DNA of 21,733 bases from JAXHUH01 sp034211175 (GCA_034211175.1 JAXHUH010000286.1:1-21733); one strand, 5' to 3'; counted from the first letter of the stretch, positions 1-7,756 are shown. Program-made: numbers and translations. The notes: generated by a model from the sequence alone, not told the origin.

Positions 1-16
1 CGGGGCGGGACGACAC

Positions 17-229
17 ATGAGCGGCGCGCCGGAAGGCACCACCGCGGCGGACGGGTCGGCGGGCGCGACCCGGACCGCGGACGCGGACGACGCGGGCCGC
101 ACGGGTGCGGGGCGGACGGGTGCGGGACGGACGGGTGCGGTGCGGGTGTACGGAGTCGGGAAGAGGACGGGCAGGACCGTGGGGCACACAGGCGAGGCGG
201 CTCGGCGCATCGGGACCGGTGCCCGGTGA
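17..229 (+). CDS. Possible small Gly/Thr/Arg-rich protein, low confidence
   Basis: An ATG-started frame of 70 codons whose TGA overlaps the GTG start of the following membrane-protein gene (GTGA). The predicted peptide is almost entirely Gly, Ala, Thr, Arg and Asp. It contains a three-fold repeat of the pentapeptide TGAGR encoded by 15-bp units. There is no recognisable domain, no hydrophobic segment and no convincing ribosome binding site. The overlap with the next gene is the only argument that it is translated. In DNA this GC-rich an open frame of this length arises easily by chance, so it may equally be non-coding upstream sequence. Function unknown. Confidence 0.22.
   Translation: MSGAPEGTTAADGSAGATRTADADDAGRTGAGRTGAGRTGAVRVYGVGKRTGRTVGHTGEAARRIGTGAR
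101..145. repeat. Three 15-bp tandem repeat units
   Basis: Three adjacent copies of a 15-bp unit start at 101, 116 and 131. All begin ACGGGTGCGG and differ by single bases near the end of the unit. The repeat keeps the reading frame of the overlapping small frame, giving TGAGR repeats. It is probably a simple slippage-type repeat. Confidence 0.8.
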
Positions 230-1185
230 GCGCGCTGTTCCGGAAGGGGTACCGTCCCGGTGACGTCGCCCGGTGGGCGGCGGAGAGCGGCCAGCTGGAC
301 CACGGCACGTCACGCCACGTGCTGCCCGAGCTGCTCCAGCGACGCGAGGAGGCCGAGCGCCAGCGCATCATCAACGCCGGCGCCGCCGGGATGCTGCGAC
401 GCACGGAGAAGGTCGAGCGGCTCAGCCGGCTGCTCGACCGACGCAAGGCGAAGCGCCAGGAGCAGATCGACCGGCTCGCCCCACGGACCGACCGGGCCAA
501 CACGTGGCGGCGCGCCGGCATCCTCGAGCGGATCCCGCTGGTCGAGTTCAGCCGCACCACGAAGATCACGATCATCGGCCTGCTGGCCATGCTCGACTTC
601 TATGTGTTCGCCCGGTCGGTGGCGGTCAACCAGGATGTGCCCGAGCGGCTCACCGAGCCCCAGTTCCTCATCGGTGGCGGCTACGGCCTGCTGGTGTTCG
701 TCGTCGGGTTCTTCCTCGCCCGCAGCCTCAAGCAGTGGAACTACGCGTCCGCCCAGCGGCGCCTGCGGCGCGAGATCGACCAGGGCGCGGTGGAGGTGCC
801 CGACGAGGACCTGCGGCTCCTGGTGCCGTCCCGGGTCGACCCGTCGGTCCTGTTCGTGTTCCTCCTGATGTTCGGCGCCTTCTGCGTCGCCGGCGTGTTC
901 GTCCGAATGGGCGGCGCGGCGGTCGACGAGGGGCTCGGCCTCGCCATGCTCCAGGCGCTCGTGCCGGTGCTGGTGGTGCTCGCCGAGTTCTTCCTCTTCG
1001 ATCCCACCGACTACCGCCTGCCCAAGCCGAACTCGATCGACCGCTGGCTCGAGCAGCAGCGGGACCGGGACGAGCAGCGGCGCATCACCATCGAGGAGGC
1101 GACGCTGCGAATGCTCGACAACGTCGAGGCGATGTACGGCATCGAGCGCAGCCTCCTCGACGTCCAACCGAACGACAGGTCGTGA
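226..1185 (+). CDS. Membrane protein with four predicted TM helices, unknown function
   Basis: A 319-residue protein starting at GTG 226. The first 110 residues are hydrophilic and strongly charged, with a long Arg/Glu/Lys-rich stretch (about 35-85) that looks helical or coiled-coil. Four hydrophobic segments follow, at about 112-130, 147-165, 207-227 and 236-257, arranged as two hairpins separated by a charged loop (about 168-205). The C-terminal 60 residues are again charged and helical, ending near IERSLLDVQPN. Termini and central loop are probably cytoplasmic. I do not recognise the family. It is followed three bases after its stop by a small basic protein, so the two probably form a transcription unit unrelated to the catabolic cluster to the right. 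Confidence 0.75.
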   Translation: MSALFRKGYRPGDVARWAAESGQLDHGTSRHVLPELLQRREEAERQRIINAGAAGMLRRTEKVERLSRLLDRRKAKRQEQIDRLAPRTDRANTWRRAGILERIPLVEFSRTTKITIIGLLAMLDFYVFARSVAVNQDVPERLTEPQFLIGGGYGLLVFVVGFFLARSLKQWNYASAQRRLRREIDQGAVEVPDEDLRLLVPSRVDPSVLFVFLLMFGAFCVAGVFVRMGGAAVDEGLGLAMLQALVPVLVVLAEFFLFDPTDYRLPKPNSIDRWLEQQRDRDEQRRITIEEATLRMLDNVEAMYGIERSLLDVQPNDRS

Positions 1186-1188
1186 CCC

Positions 1189-1530
1189 GTGCACTCGTTC
1201 CGAGACCGACGCCAGATACGGCGCATGATCGGCCGGTCCGTGACCGACATCCATCGTGGCGATCGCATGCTCGTTCGCGCCGTGCGAGGCGGGTTCTTCG
1301 AGCGTCGTGGTGCCGGTGATCTCAGCGTCCCCCTGATGCGGCGCGCCGACTTCGCAGAGCACTTCGACTGGGGCATCCACGACCGACGGTTCTCCGCACG
1401 GCGCACCCGGCACCTCGCCCGCTTCTTCGTGCGCGACAACCTCAACGCGCCGGAGCGGGAGCACGAGCTGGCCGCCTCGCTGCGCGCCGCGCTCACCCGT
1501 CAGCAGGCCGACCACTCGCCCGGGGTCTGA
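1189..1530 (+). CDS. Small basic protein of unknown function
   Basis: A 113-residue, Arg-rich protein starting at GTG 1189, three bases after the stop of the membrane-protein gene. Visible features are a basic N-terminus (residues 1-30), a middle part with several Phe, Asp and His residues (FAEHFDWGIHDRRF), and a helical C-terminus (RDNLNAPEREHELAASLRAA). There is no signal peptide or membrane segment and I recognise no domain. Close spacing to the preceding gene and codon use like its neighbours support it being real. Product and role unknown. Confidence 0.6.
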   Translation: MHSFRDRRQIRRMIGRSVTDIHRGDRMLVRAVRGGFFERRGAGDLSVPLMRRADFAEHFDWGIHDRRFSARRTRHLARFFVRDNLNAPEREHELAASLRAALTRQQADHSPGV

Positions 1531-1650
1531 GCTCCGGCCCGGCGGGCCCGGATCGGTGCGCCCGGGCAACGTGGGCAACGCGCACGGATCACGGACGAAC
1601 GAAAAACGGTGATTGAGGGGCGCCGACTCCGGATAGGACGCCGGTCACAT

Positions 1651-1674
1651 GGGCGCCGGACCGTCCCGGCGCCC
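1651..1674. terminator. GC-rich hairpin in convergent intergenic region
   Basis: A perfect 9-bp stem (1651-1659 with 1666-1674) with a 6-nt loop, lying between the plus-strand gene ending at 1530 and the minus-strand deaminase gene ending at 1760. A second, imperfect inverted repeat lies next to it (1679-1686 pairing with 1713-1720). No U-tract follows, as is common for actinobacterial terminators. It could serve one or both convergent units. The rest of 1531-1759 shows no gene. Confidence 0.5.
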
Positions 1675-1759
1675 GGATCTCCGTCCCGGGGTCCTGCAAC
1701 GGCGCTGGTCCCGGACGGAGGCTCCAACCGTGCGCGCCGCAGGCGCCCGAGACGCGGCC

Positions 1760-3259
1760 TCAGCCGGGCTCGGGCTGCGTGATGGCGCCGGGCTGGGCCG
1801 GGGCGCCCGCGTAGGTCGACCGCCACGCGGCATCGCTGCGCGCCGGCAGTCGAGCCTCACGCGCCACCCGGTCCGAGCACGCCTGAGCCCGCGCGACGAG
1901 CTCGCGCTCCTCCTCGGCGTCCAGCCACACCGGACGGCGGCCCTCCATGACGATGCGGCCATCGACGATCACGGTGTCGACCTCGTCACCGGTCGCCTGG
2001 TAGACGATGGCCGACGCCAGGCTCTGGCGGGGGAAGAGGTGGGAGCCCCGCAGGTCCATGATCGCCAGGTCGGCCTTCTTGGCGACCTCGACGGAGCCGA
2101 TGTGCTCGGCCATGCCGATGGCCTCGGCGCCGCCGATGGTGGCCATCTCCAGTGCCCGCTCCGCCGTCAGCGCGGCCGGGTCGCGGTAGCGGCCCTTCTG
2201 GGCCAGCGCCGCGAACTTCAGGTCGCCGACCATGTTCACCGTGCCGTTGCAGTTGGCGTCGTCGGTGCCGATGCCGACCTTCACGCCGGCGGCGAGCAGC
2301 TCGGCGACGGGGGCGATCCCGTTGCCGAGGAACAGGTTGGACACCGGGTTGGTCGCGACCCGGGTGCCGGTCTCGGCGAGGACGCGGACGTCACCCGTGC
2401 CGGTCTGCACGCAGTGGGCGGCGAGCACGTCCGGCCCGAGGAAGCCGATGTGGCCCAGGTACTCGACGCTCGACAGCCCGCACTGGCGCTCGTCGTGGGG
2501 TGACTCGGCCAGGTGGAGCGTCGTCATCGTCCCGCGGCGGCGGGCGAGGTCGCGGGCGCCGATCAGCGCGTCGCGGGAGCACAGCACGGCGACCCCGGGT
2601 GAGGGCCACATCGAGAGCCGGCCGTCGAGCGTGCCGTGGTACCGGCCGATCACCTCGTCGAGTCGGCCGAGGATCGCGCCGAGATCGGCCACCGCGCCGA
2701 GATCGACGTCCTCGGTCGGCGGGCGGGAGCTGATGCCGGCGAGGAGCTCGGCCAGGTGCGCCGGCATCTGGTCGTAGAACATCTGGGCCAGGACCGTGCG
2801 CAGCCCGGAGCGACCGTAGGCCCGGGTCATCAGCTCGGCGGTGGGGAGCCACTCGTCGAAGGGCACCTCGACGCTGTCGACGACCGTGGTGATGCCCGAC
2901 CGGAGCGCCTCGAGCGTGTACATGCCCACGGCGGTCTCGATCTCGGCGTCGCCGTAGACCTTGCAGCCGGGGAGCACGACGTTGGCCAGCCAGTCGTAGA
3001 GGCGCCGGTCGTCGCACAACCCGCCCCGCAGGAGCAGGTCGAGCGAGTGCGTGTGGGCGTTGACGAACCCGGGGAGCACGGCGTGGCCGGTGGCGTCGAT
3101 CACCCGGGCGCTGCCGGCATCGGGCCGTTCGGCCATGGGACCGACGCCGGTGATGCGGTCGTCGGCGATGGCGACGTAGCCCGGGCTGATCACCCGGCGC
3201 GCCGGGTCCATCGTGATGACCGCTGCGTTCTCGATGAGCAGGGACGGCCGGGCCGTCAT
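1760..3259 (-). CDS. Amidohydrolase-superfamily deaminase, TRZ/ATZ/MTA-SAH deaminase type
   Basis: A 499-residue cytosolic metal-dependent hydrolase of the family containing atrazine/hydroxyatrazine hydrolases, SsnA and MTA/SAH deaminase. In that family it replaces an amino or chloro group on an N-heteroaromatic ring by hydroxyl. Visible ligands: HxH in NAHTHS (H69, H71), the HLAE motif (H249, E252) typical of deaminating members, H282 in LAAHCV and D333 in GIGTDD. The N-terminal beta-sandwich strand (LLIENAAVITMD) and its C-terminal return strand (VDTVIVDGRIV) are both present. The start is ATG 3259 because AAGGA lies six bases upstream; the open frame continues upstream without family similarity. 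It is divergent from the amidohydrolase gene at 3366 across a shared operator. Substrate not determinable from sequence; an aminated heterocycle is the likely class. Confidence 0.88.
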   Translation of the reverse strand: MTARPSLLIENAAVITMDPARRVISPGYVAIADDRITGVGPMAERPDAGSARVIDATGHAVLPGFVNAHTHSLDLLLRGGLCDDRRLYDWLANVVLPGCKVYGDAEIETAVGMYTLEALRSGITTVVDSVEVPFDEWLPTAELMTRAYGRSGLRTVLAQMFYDQMPAHLAELLAGISSRPPTEDVDLGAVADLGAILGRLDEVIGRYHGTLDGRLSMWPSPGVAVLCSRDALIGARDLARRRGTMTTLHLAESPHDERQCGLSSVEYLGHIGFLGPDVLAAHCVQTGTGDVRVLAETGTRVATNPVSNLFLGNGIAPVAELLAAGVKVGIGTDDANCNGTVNMVGDLKFAALAQKGRYRDPAALTAERALEMATIGGAEAIGMAEHIGSVEVAKKADLAIMDLRGSHLFPRQSLASAIVYQATGDEVDTVIVDGRIVMEGRRPVWLDAEEERELVARAQACSDRVAREARLPARSDAAWRSTYAGAPAQPGAITQPEPG

Positions 3260-3329
3260 CGTCGTTCCTTCTTCTCGCGAACGCCGGCCACGAGGCCGGT
3301 TACGGCGCCGTGAACTGGCACGACCGGCC

Positions 3330-3342
3330 TTCGATCGTCGAA
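3330..3342. other. Short inverted repeat beside the divergent operator
   Basis: TTCGATCGTCGAA is an inverted repeat (TTCGA-TCG-TCGAA) six bases left of the main operator in the divergent promoter region. A related TTCGAT element recurs beside the operator at 11876. It could be an accessory protein-binding site, or chance. Confidence 0.35.
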
Positions 3343-3347
3343 CAAAC

Positions 3348-3359
3348 ATCATATACGAT
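3348..3359. promoter_or_regulatory. Operator site 1 with opposed -10 boxes
   Basis: ATCATATACGAT, an AT-rich near-palindrome in otherwise GC-rich DNA, between the divergent starts at 3259 and 3366. Its right half TACGAT (3354-3359) fits an actinobacterial -10 box (TAnnnT) for the plus strand. The complement of its left half reads TATGAT, a -10 for the minus strand. The plus -10 ends seven bases before ATG 3366, so that transcript would start on the A of the start codon. It matches five other sites in the window. Confidence 0.72.
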
Positions 3360-3365
3360 GCACCC

Positions 3366-4973
3366 ATGAGGACGCAGGAGGTGCCAGACCGCGGCCCGGG
3401 CGAGGACGGCGCAGTGCCGACGTTGGTCGTGCGCGGCGGGCGGATCACCGGGCACGGCCCGTCGGCCGGGCGCGTCGCCGACGTGGTCGTCGCCGGTGAC
3501 CGCATCGTCGAGTGGGCTGGGCCGCTGCCCGCCGGCGTCGAGGTGCTCGACGCCACCGGGGCCTACGTGAGCGCGGGGTGGATCGACAGCCACACCCACG
3601 TCTTCGGCGACATCGGCGTGGCCGACCCCGACACGGCCGGCGTGCTCGCCGGGGTGACTGCGGTGATCGACGCCGGATCGTCGGGGTCGATGACGGTCGA
3701 CGAGCTGTTCGACATCGCCGAGGGGTGCCTCACCGACGTCCACGCCATCGTCTACCTCGACCGCCGGGGCATCGCCGACACCGGCACCATCCCGACCTCC
3801 CGGGCCGAGATCCCCGCGGTGCCGATCGGCGAGCTGGCGCAGGCCATCGAGCGCCACGGCGAGCGGATCGTGGCCGTGAAGACCGGCATCTACGCCGACC
3901 TCGGCCGGGCGTGGACCGAGGTCGCCCTCGCCTCGGCCGCGCTGCTCGAGCGCCCGGCCTACTTCCACATCGGCAACTTCCCCACGCACCAGGGCAGCGA
4001 CGTCGGCCTGATGCGCCACTTCTTCGATGCCCTGCGGCCCGGCGACGTCGTCACCCACTGCTACACACCGCAGGCCGGCGGCGTGCTCGACGAGCACGGC
4101 CGGCTGCTGGCGGAGGTCACCGCAGCGACCGGGCGCGGCGTCGTGTTCGACCTCGGGCACTCTGGCGGTGGCTTCGACGTCGAGGTCGCGCGCCGGGCCC
4201 TCGATGCCGGGCTACGACCGACGACCGTGTCGTCCGACGTGTCGCTCGTGAACGTGCGGCGCCGGGTCCGCAACCTGGCCCACGTGATGAGCAAGGTGTG
4301 GGCGCTCGGCTTCGACCTCGACGAGGTCGTCGCCATGGTCACCGAGGCGCCGGCCCGCCACTTCGGGCTCGGAGGCGGGACCCTGGCCGCCGGCGCCCCC
4401 GCCGACCTCGCCGTGTTCGAGGCGTCCGACGGCCCGGTGACGTTCACCGACACGTCGGGCAACGAGTTCGAGGGCCCGGGCGAGCTGCGGGTCCGGGCCA
4501 CCGTCAAGGCCGGCCGGGTCATCGCGGCCGACCACGACGCGGTGCTCTCACCGCGCAACCTCCGGTTCCGGCTGCTCGAACCGCCCGGCGCGCCCTCCGC
4601 CGACGACCACGACGCCGCCGAGGTGCTCGACGCCCTCGCCGCCGCCCTGCCCCTGCTGCCGGTCGACGGCGAGGTCGTCCAGGCGGTGCTGGCCCACCAC
4701 GCCGGGCGCCGCTCGCTCGGCGCCCACGCCGCGGCCCGTGCCGTCCGCCGGGCGTTCGCCGATCGCAACACCGGCAACCAGGCGGGATGGCTCGTGGCCG
4801 AGGAGTGTGCCAGGGCCGGCCAGCAGGCCGTGGCCGACCGCCTGGCCGCCGCGGCTGCCGCCCTGCGTGCCGGCGCGAACGGCACACCGGCGCCGGCCGC
4901 CCAGCCCACACCATCCGCGAACGGCGGCCGTGCCGTCGCCGAGCCCACCGAGATCGGGAGCGCAGCGCGATGA
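3366..4973 (+). CDS. Amidohydrolase, dihydroorotase/deacetylase-like, with C-terminal extension
   Basis: A 535-residue metallo-amidohydrolase resembling the dihydroorotase-like 'amidohydrolase/deacetylase' group, which hydrolyses cyclic amides or N-acyl groups. A full binuclear metal set is visible: H76 and H78 in DSHTHVF, K172 (AVKTGIY, the position carbamylated in the family), H201 (YFHIGNF), H231 (VTHCYTP) and D291 (SSDVS). The catalytic part ends near residue 392. About 140 further residues form an Ala-rich helical extension not usual in this family, ending in a low-complexity tail. ATG 3366 was chosen because the frame upstream runs through the promoter. The predicted message is leaderless or nearly so, with no Shine-Dalgarno. 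Its stop overlaps the start of Rieske oxygenase 1 (ATGA), indicating translational coupling. Substrate unknown; ring opening of a lactam or imide is plausible. Confidence 0.85.
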   Translation: MRTQEVPDRGPGEDGAVPTLVVRGGRITGHGPSAGRVADVVVAGDRIVEWAGPLPAGVEVLDATGAYVSAGWIDSHTHVFGDIGVADPDTAGVLAGVTAVIDAGSSGSMTVDELFDIAEGCLTDVHAIVYLDRRGIADTGTIPTSRAEIPAVPIGELAQAIERHGERIVAVKTGIYADLGRAWTEVALASAALLERPAYFHIGNFPTHQGSDVGLMRHFFDALRPGDVVTHCYTPQAGGVLDEHGRLLAEVTAATGRGVVFDLGHSGGGFDVEVARRALDAGLRPTTVSSDVSLVNVRRRVRNLAHVMSKVWALGFDLDEVVAMVTEAPARHFGLGGGTLAAGAPADLAVFEASDGPVTFTDTSGNEFEGPGELRVRATVKAGRVIAADHDAVLSPRNLRFRLLEPPGAPSADDHDAAEVLDALAAALPLLPVDGEVVQAVLAHHAGRRSLGAHAAARAVRRAFADRNTGNQAGWLVAEECARAGQQAVADRLAAAAAALRAGANGTPAPAAQPTPSANGGRAVAEPTEIGSAAR

Positions 4974-6274
4974 ACCAGATCCGGCCCGACGAGGTCCGCA
5001 TGGTCCTCGACCACCTCCCCGCGTCGACCGCCGAGGTCACCGACGCGAGGTGCCTGCCCCGGGAGTGCTACGTGTCGGACTCGTTCTTCGAGTTCGAGCG
5101 CGCCGCCGTGTTCGAGCGGTCGTGGCTCGGCCTCGGGCGGGTCGAGCAGATCCCCGAGCCCGGCGACTACTTCACCCTCACCGTGTGCGACGAACCCCTC
5201 CTCGTCGTGCGCGACAAGGCGGGTGAGGTCCGGGTGCTGTCGAACGTCTGCCCCCACCGCCACCACCTCATCGCCGAGGGCGACGGCCACACCGACCGCA
5301 ACTTCCGCTGCCCGCTGCACGCGTGGTCGTTCGACCACACCGGCGAGCTCGTCCACGCCACGGGCATGAACCACACCGACTTCGACCGCTCGCAGTTCTG
5401 CCTGCCGAGCCTGTCGGTGGAGATCTGGAACGGCTTCATCTTCGCCCACCACCAGCCCGACCCTCCCCCGTTGGCACCGACGCTGGCCAAGGTCGACGCG
5501 GAGGCCGAGCCCTACGGCCTGGCCGACCTGGTCACGTCGCCGCCGATCGACTCGGGCCCGTTCCCGTGGAACTGGAAGACGATGTTCGAGAACGGCATCG
5601 AGCCGTTCCACACCCACTTCCTCCACAAGGGCCAGCACGACTTCGCGCCGTTCGCCGAGTTCGTCCCGTGGGACGACGACGACGGCGCAGTCCTCCACCC
5701 GACCCGGTTCAAGCAGATGGACCAGTCGTTCAACCCGCTGTGGAAGGGCCTCCTCGAGCCGCTGCCGGGCCTCGACGAGCGCCGGCGCACCCAGGTCATG
5801 TTCATCGCGGCGATGCCGACCCTCTACTTCGGCCTCATGCCCGACCACGTGTTCTGGATGCTGATCCTGCCCGAGGGACCGGGCCGGGTCCGGCTGCGCA
5901 ACGGCATCCTCCACCACCCCTCGGCACGGGAGCTGCCGAACTTCGAGGCCCGGATGCAGTGGATCATCGACGGCCTGCTGATGCTGTTCGACGAGGACGC
6001 CACGGCCAACACGTCGGTCCAGGTCGGTCGCCGCTCCCGTTACGCCCGCCCCGGCCCGTACGCGGCCGAGGAGGTCACGCTGCCCCAGGTGAACCGGTGG
6101 CTGGCCCGCCGCTACGAGGCCGGGTACCGGGCGATGGCCACCGATCCCGCCCGCTCGTCCACGACCGAACCGCCCGGCACCGCGGTGGCCGCACCCGGCA
6201 ACGGGTCGGCCGCCGCCTCTCCGACCGCCGGATCCCCGACCGCGCCCCGATCCCACGAGGAGCTCGCATCATGA
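4970..6274 (+). CDS. Rieske oxygenase alpha subunit 1
   Basis: A 434-residue Rieske non-heme iron oxygenase large subunit. The [2Fe-2S] Rieske centre is visible as C94-P-H96 and C114-P-L-H117 (SNVCPHRHH ... FRCPLHAW). The mononuclear iron ligands lie in FENGIEPFHTHFLH (H214, H219), with the bridging acidic residue at E211 and the third carboxylate probably in FDEDATANTS. The family uses O2 and two electrons from a reductase to mono- or dihydroxylate, or demethylate, a ring substrate. The last 40 residues are a Pro/Ser/Thr/Ala-rich tail. ATG 4970 overlaps the previous stop, with GGGAG upstream. The stop overlaps the next start (ATGA), tying it to a SnoaL-like gene. No classical beta subunit, ferredoxin or reductase follows. 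It is more divergent from oxygenases 2 and 3 than those two are from each other. Confidence 0.92.
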   Translation: MNQIRPDEVRMVLDHLPASTAEVTDARCLPRECYVSDSFFEFERAAVFERSWLGLGRVEQIPEPGDYFTLTVCDEPLLVVRDKAGEVRVLSNVCPHRHHLIAEGDGHTDRNFRCPLHAWSFDHTGELVHATGMNHTDFDRSQFCLPSLSVEIWNGFIFAHHQPDPPPLAPTLAKVDAEAEPYGLADLVTSPPIDSGPFPWNWKTMFENGIEPFHTHFLHKGQHDFAPFAEFVPWDDDDGAVLHPTRFKQMDQSFNPLWKGLLEPLPGLDERRRTQVMFIAAMPTLYFGLMPDHVFWMLILPEGPGRVRLRNGILHHPSARELPNFEARMQWIIDGLLMLFDEDATANTSVQVGRRSRYARPGPYAAEEVTLPQVNRWLARRYEAGYRAMATDPARSSTTEPPGTAVAAPGNGSAAASPTAGSPTAPRSHEELAS

Positions 6275-6803
6275 CCGCCGACGACCGGATCGCCGCGCTG
6301 GAGCGGCGCCTCGCCGAGCTGGAGAAGCTGGCCGACGAGCGCGACATCTGTGCGCTGATGCACCGCTACATCGAGGCCTGCGACCACGTCCGCCGTGCGC
6401 CGTACACCGCATCGTGTTCACCGAGGACGCGATCTGGGAAGGCGCGAACCGCTACGCGGAGTTCGGCATCACCAAGGGCCGCGACGCCATCCGGGACATG
6501 TTCTCCGGCACGCCCGACCAGCTCCCCCTGACCGTCCACTGGCTCACCAACGCCGTGGTCACGGTCGCCGACGACCGCGAGACCGCCACCGGCAAGTGGG
6601 AGGTGATCCAGGCGGCGACGTTCGGCCAGAGCGACACCCAGGTCTGGGTGTCCGCCCGCTACGACAACGAGTTCCGGCGGGGCCCCGACGGCTGGCTCAT
6701 CGCCCACCTCCGCTACGCCGACGTGTTCGTCACCCCGGTCGAGGACGGCTGGAACGTGACCCGCTACGTCTCCCCGTTCACCGGCGAGCGCCTGCCCGCC
6801 TGA
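6271..6803 (+). pseudogene. SnoaL-like (NTF2-fold) protein gene with a frameshift
   Basis: The first frame starts at ATG 6271 (GAGGAG upstream, ATGA overlap with Rieske oxygenase 1) and reads a coiled N-terminus followed by CALMHRYIEACDHV, typical of SnoaL-like proteins. The similarity then jumps to another frame that reads VFTEDAIWEG from 6414 and continues through HWLTNAVVTV to the stop at 6801-6803. A single base missing between about 6385 and 6417 would restore one 177-residue protein of normal family length. The role would be an NTF2-fold partner or enzyme for the adjacent oxygenase (a small isomerase, dehydratase or beta-subunit-like protein). The cause may be a genuine mutation or an assembly error. 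Initiation at GTG 6414 would give a 129-residue protein lacking the first helices. Confidence 0.75.
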
Positions 6804-6810
6804 GGCCCCG

Positions 6811-6840
6811 CCATCCGGGCGGCCCACGCCACCCGGATGG
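6811..6840. terminator. Hairpin after the oxygenase 1 operon
   Basis: A 9-bp perfect inverted repeat (6811-6819 with 6832-6840, CCATCCGGG) with a 12-nt loop, eight bases after the stop of the SnoaL-like gene. No U-tract. It probably terminates or attenuates transcription before the DsbA-like gene. Confidence 0.5.
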
Positions 6841-6954
6841 TCGCGCCCGATCCCCGCTGCGCACCCGTCCCCCCACCCGTCGTGCCGCCCGGGCGCCCGG
6901 CCGCCCCTCGGCGCCGGCGGACGACCACCGAGACACCAGGAGCAACGAACCACC

Positions 6955-7554
6955 ATGGAGATCCACCTGCACGCCGATCCGTCCTGCCCGTTCACCTGGG
7001 TGGTGGCGAGCTGGCTCCGGCAGGCGACCGCGGCGACCGGCGACGAGCTCGTCGTTCGTCCGCTGAGCCTGGGCGTGGTCAACGAGGGCAACGACGACGT
7101 GCCCGAGGTCTACGCACGGGCCCACCGCTCGGCGCGCCGCGCGCTGCGGGTGATGGAGGCGGTCCGGACGAGCGCCGGCGACGATGTGGCGACCCGGCTG
7201 TTCTTCGAGCTCGCCGGCCGCTTCCACCGCGACGGTGACGACACCTTCGCCGGGATCGCCGACGCGCTGGCGGCCGTGGGCGCACCGGCCGAGGCGCTCG
7301 CCGCCGCGGACGACCCGGCGGCCGACGCGCCGCTGGTCGAGGGCGTCGAGCTGGCCGGGCGCCTCATCGACGACTCGCCCGGCAGCCCGATCGTGTCGTT
7401 CCCCGAGCAGGGCCGGGCGTTCTGGGGACCGATCCTGCAGTCGGTGCCCGACCGCGACACCTCGGTCGAGCTGCTCGGCGCGGTCGCCACACTCGCCCGG
7501 ATCCCGGCGTTCGGCCAGGTCAAGGGCCCGATCGGCGACCTCGAGGTCGCATGA
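6955..7554 (+). CDS. DsbA-family protein, mycothiol-dependent-nitroreductase-like
   Basis: A 199-residue cytosolic thioredoxin-fold protein of the DsbA/HCCA-isomerase family, resembling mycobacterial Rv2466c-type mycothiol-dependent nitroreductases. It opens with the family's signature beta strand and active-site turn DPSCPFTW (C11 to W15), has the central helical insert, and ends with a cis-Pro-type segment (GSPIVSFPEQG) and a helix. The active site is CPFT: the second cysteine of a CxxC pair is absent, so a monothiol or glutathione/mycothiol-conjugating mechanism is more likely than disulfide oxidation. ATG 6955 has AGGAG about 13 bases upstream. It follows a possible terminator and precedes an SDR stub. 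Likely role: thiol-dependent isomerisation, reduction or detoxification of an electrophilic catabolic intermediate. Not certain. Confidence 0.75.
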   Translation: MEIHLHADPSCPFTWVVASWLRQATAATGDELVVRPLSLGVVNEGNDDVPEVYARAHRSARRALRVMEAVRTSAGDDVATRLFFELAGRFHRDGDDTFAGIADALAAVGAPAEALAAADDPAADAPLVEGVELAGRLIDDSPGSPIVSFPEQGRAFWGPILQSVPDRDTSVELLGAVATLARIPAFGQVKGPIGDLEVA

Positions 7555-7594
7555 TGACCCGGCGGCCGCGCCGCGGCGAGCCGCGGAGCGCCCG

Positions 7595-7756
7595 ATGAGG
7601 ACGTCGGGACGTACGGTGCTGATCACCGGCGGCGCCGGCGGCATCGGCCGGGCGACGGCCCGACGGTTCCTCGGCCGGACCCGTTTCACGTTCCGCTCGT
7701 CGAACCGTTCGTCGCCGCGAGCAGCGAAGATGGTGATCCGGGGCTCGTTCGACTGA
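7595..7756 (+). pseudogene. Truncated short-chain dehydrogenase (SDR) N-terminus
   Basis: A frame from ATG 7595 reads the unmistakable start of an SDR: a first beta strand and the NAD(P)-binding glycine motif in VLITGGAGGIGRATARRFL. Similarity stops at about residue 27, near 7676, and the frame ends at 7756 after 53 codons of unrelated sequence. A complete SDR needs about 250 residues including the YxxxK catalytic pair, so about nine tenths is missing. The sequence from about 7680 to 7770 is less GC-rich than its surroundings. This looks like a deletion scar between the SDR and the regulator promoter. The short stretch between the DsbA-like stop and ATG 7595 is linked by ATGA overlaps at both ends, suggesting the lost SDR was once in this operon. 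Confidence 0.72.

Noticed and set aside
310..1578. A 422-codon minus-strand open frame across the membrane-protein gene
   Set aside because: Composition is biased and featureless, while the plus strand shows clear transmembrane segments and close gene spacing.
3260..3365. N-terminal extensions of both divergent amidohydrolases into the promoter region
   Set aside because: The frames stay open, but the added residues are basic and low-complexity, run through the operator, and good start signals exist at 3259 and 3366.
4061..6256. A 731-codon open frame antisense to the amidohydrolase and Rieske oxygenase 1
   Set aside because: It is the mirror of two well-supported genes in high-GC DNA, has low-complexity Arg/Gly/Val-rich composition and no domain.
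6385..6420. Programmed -1 frameshifting in the SnoaL-like gene
   Set aside because: No slippery heptamer (X XXY YYZ) is present and no strong downstream hairpin was seen; a plain indel is simpler.
7551..7598. A 15-codon frame with ATGA overlaps to the DsbA-like gene and the SDR stub
   Set aside because: Very Arg-rich, no similarity, too short to support; more likely a chance frame in the spacer.
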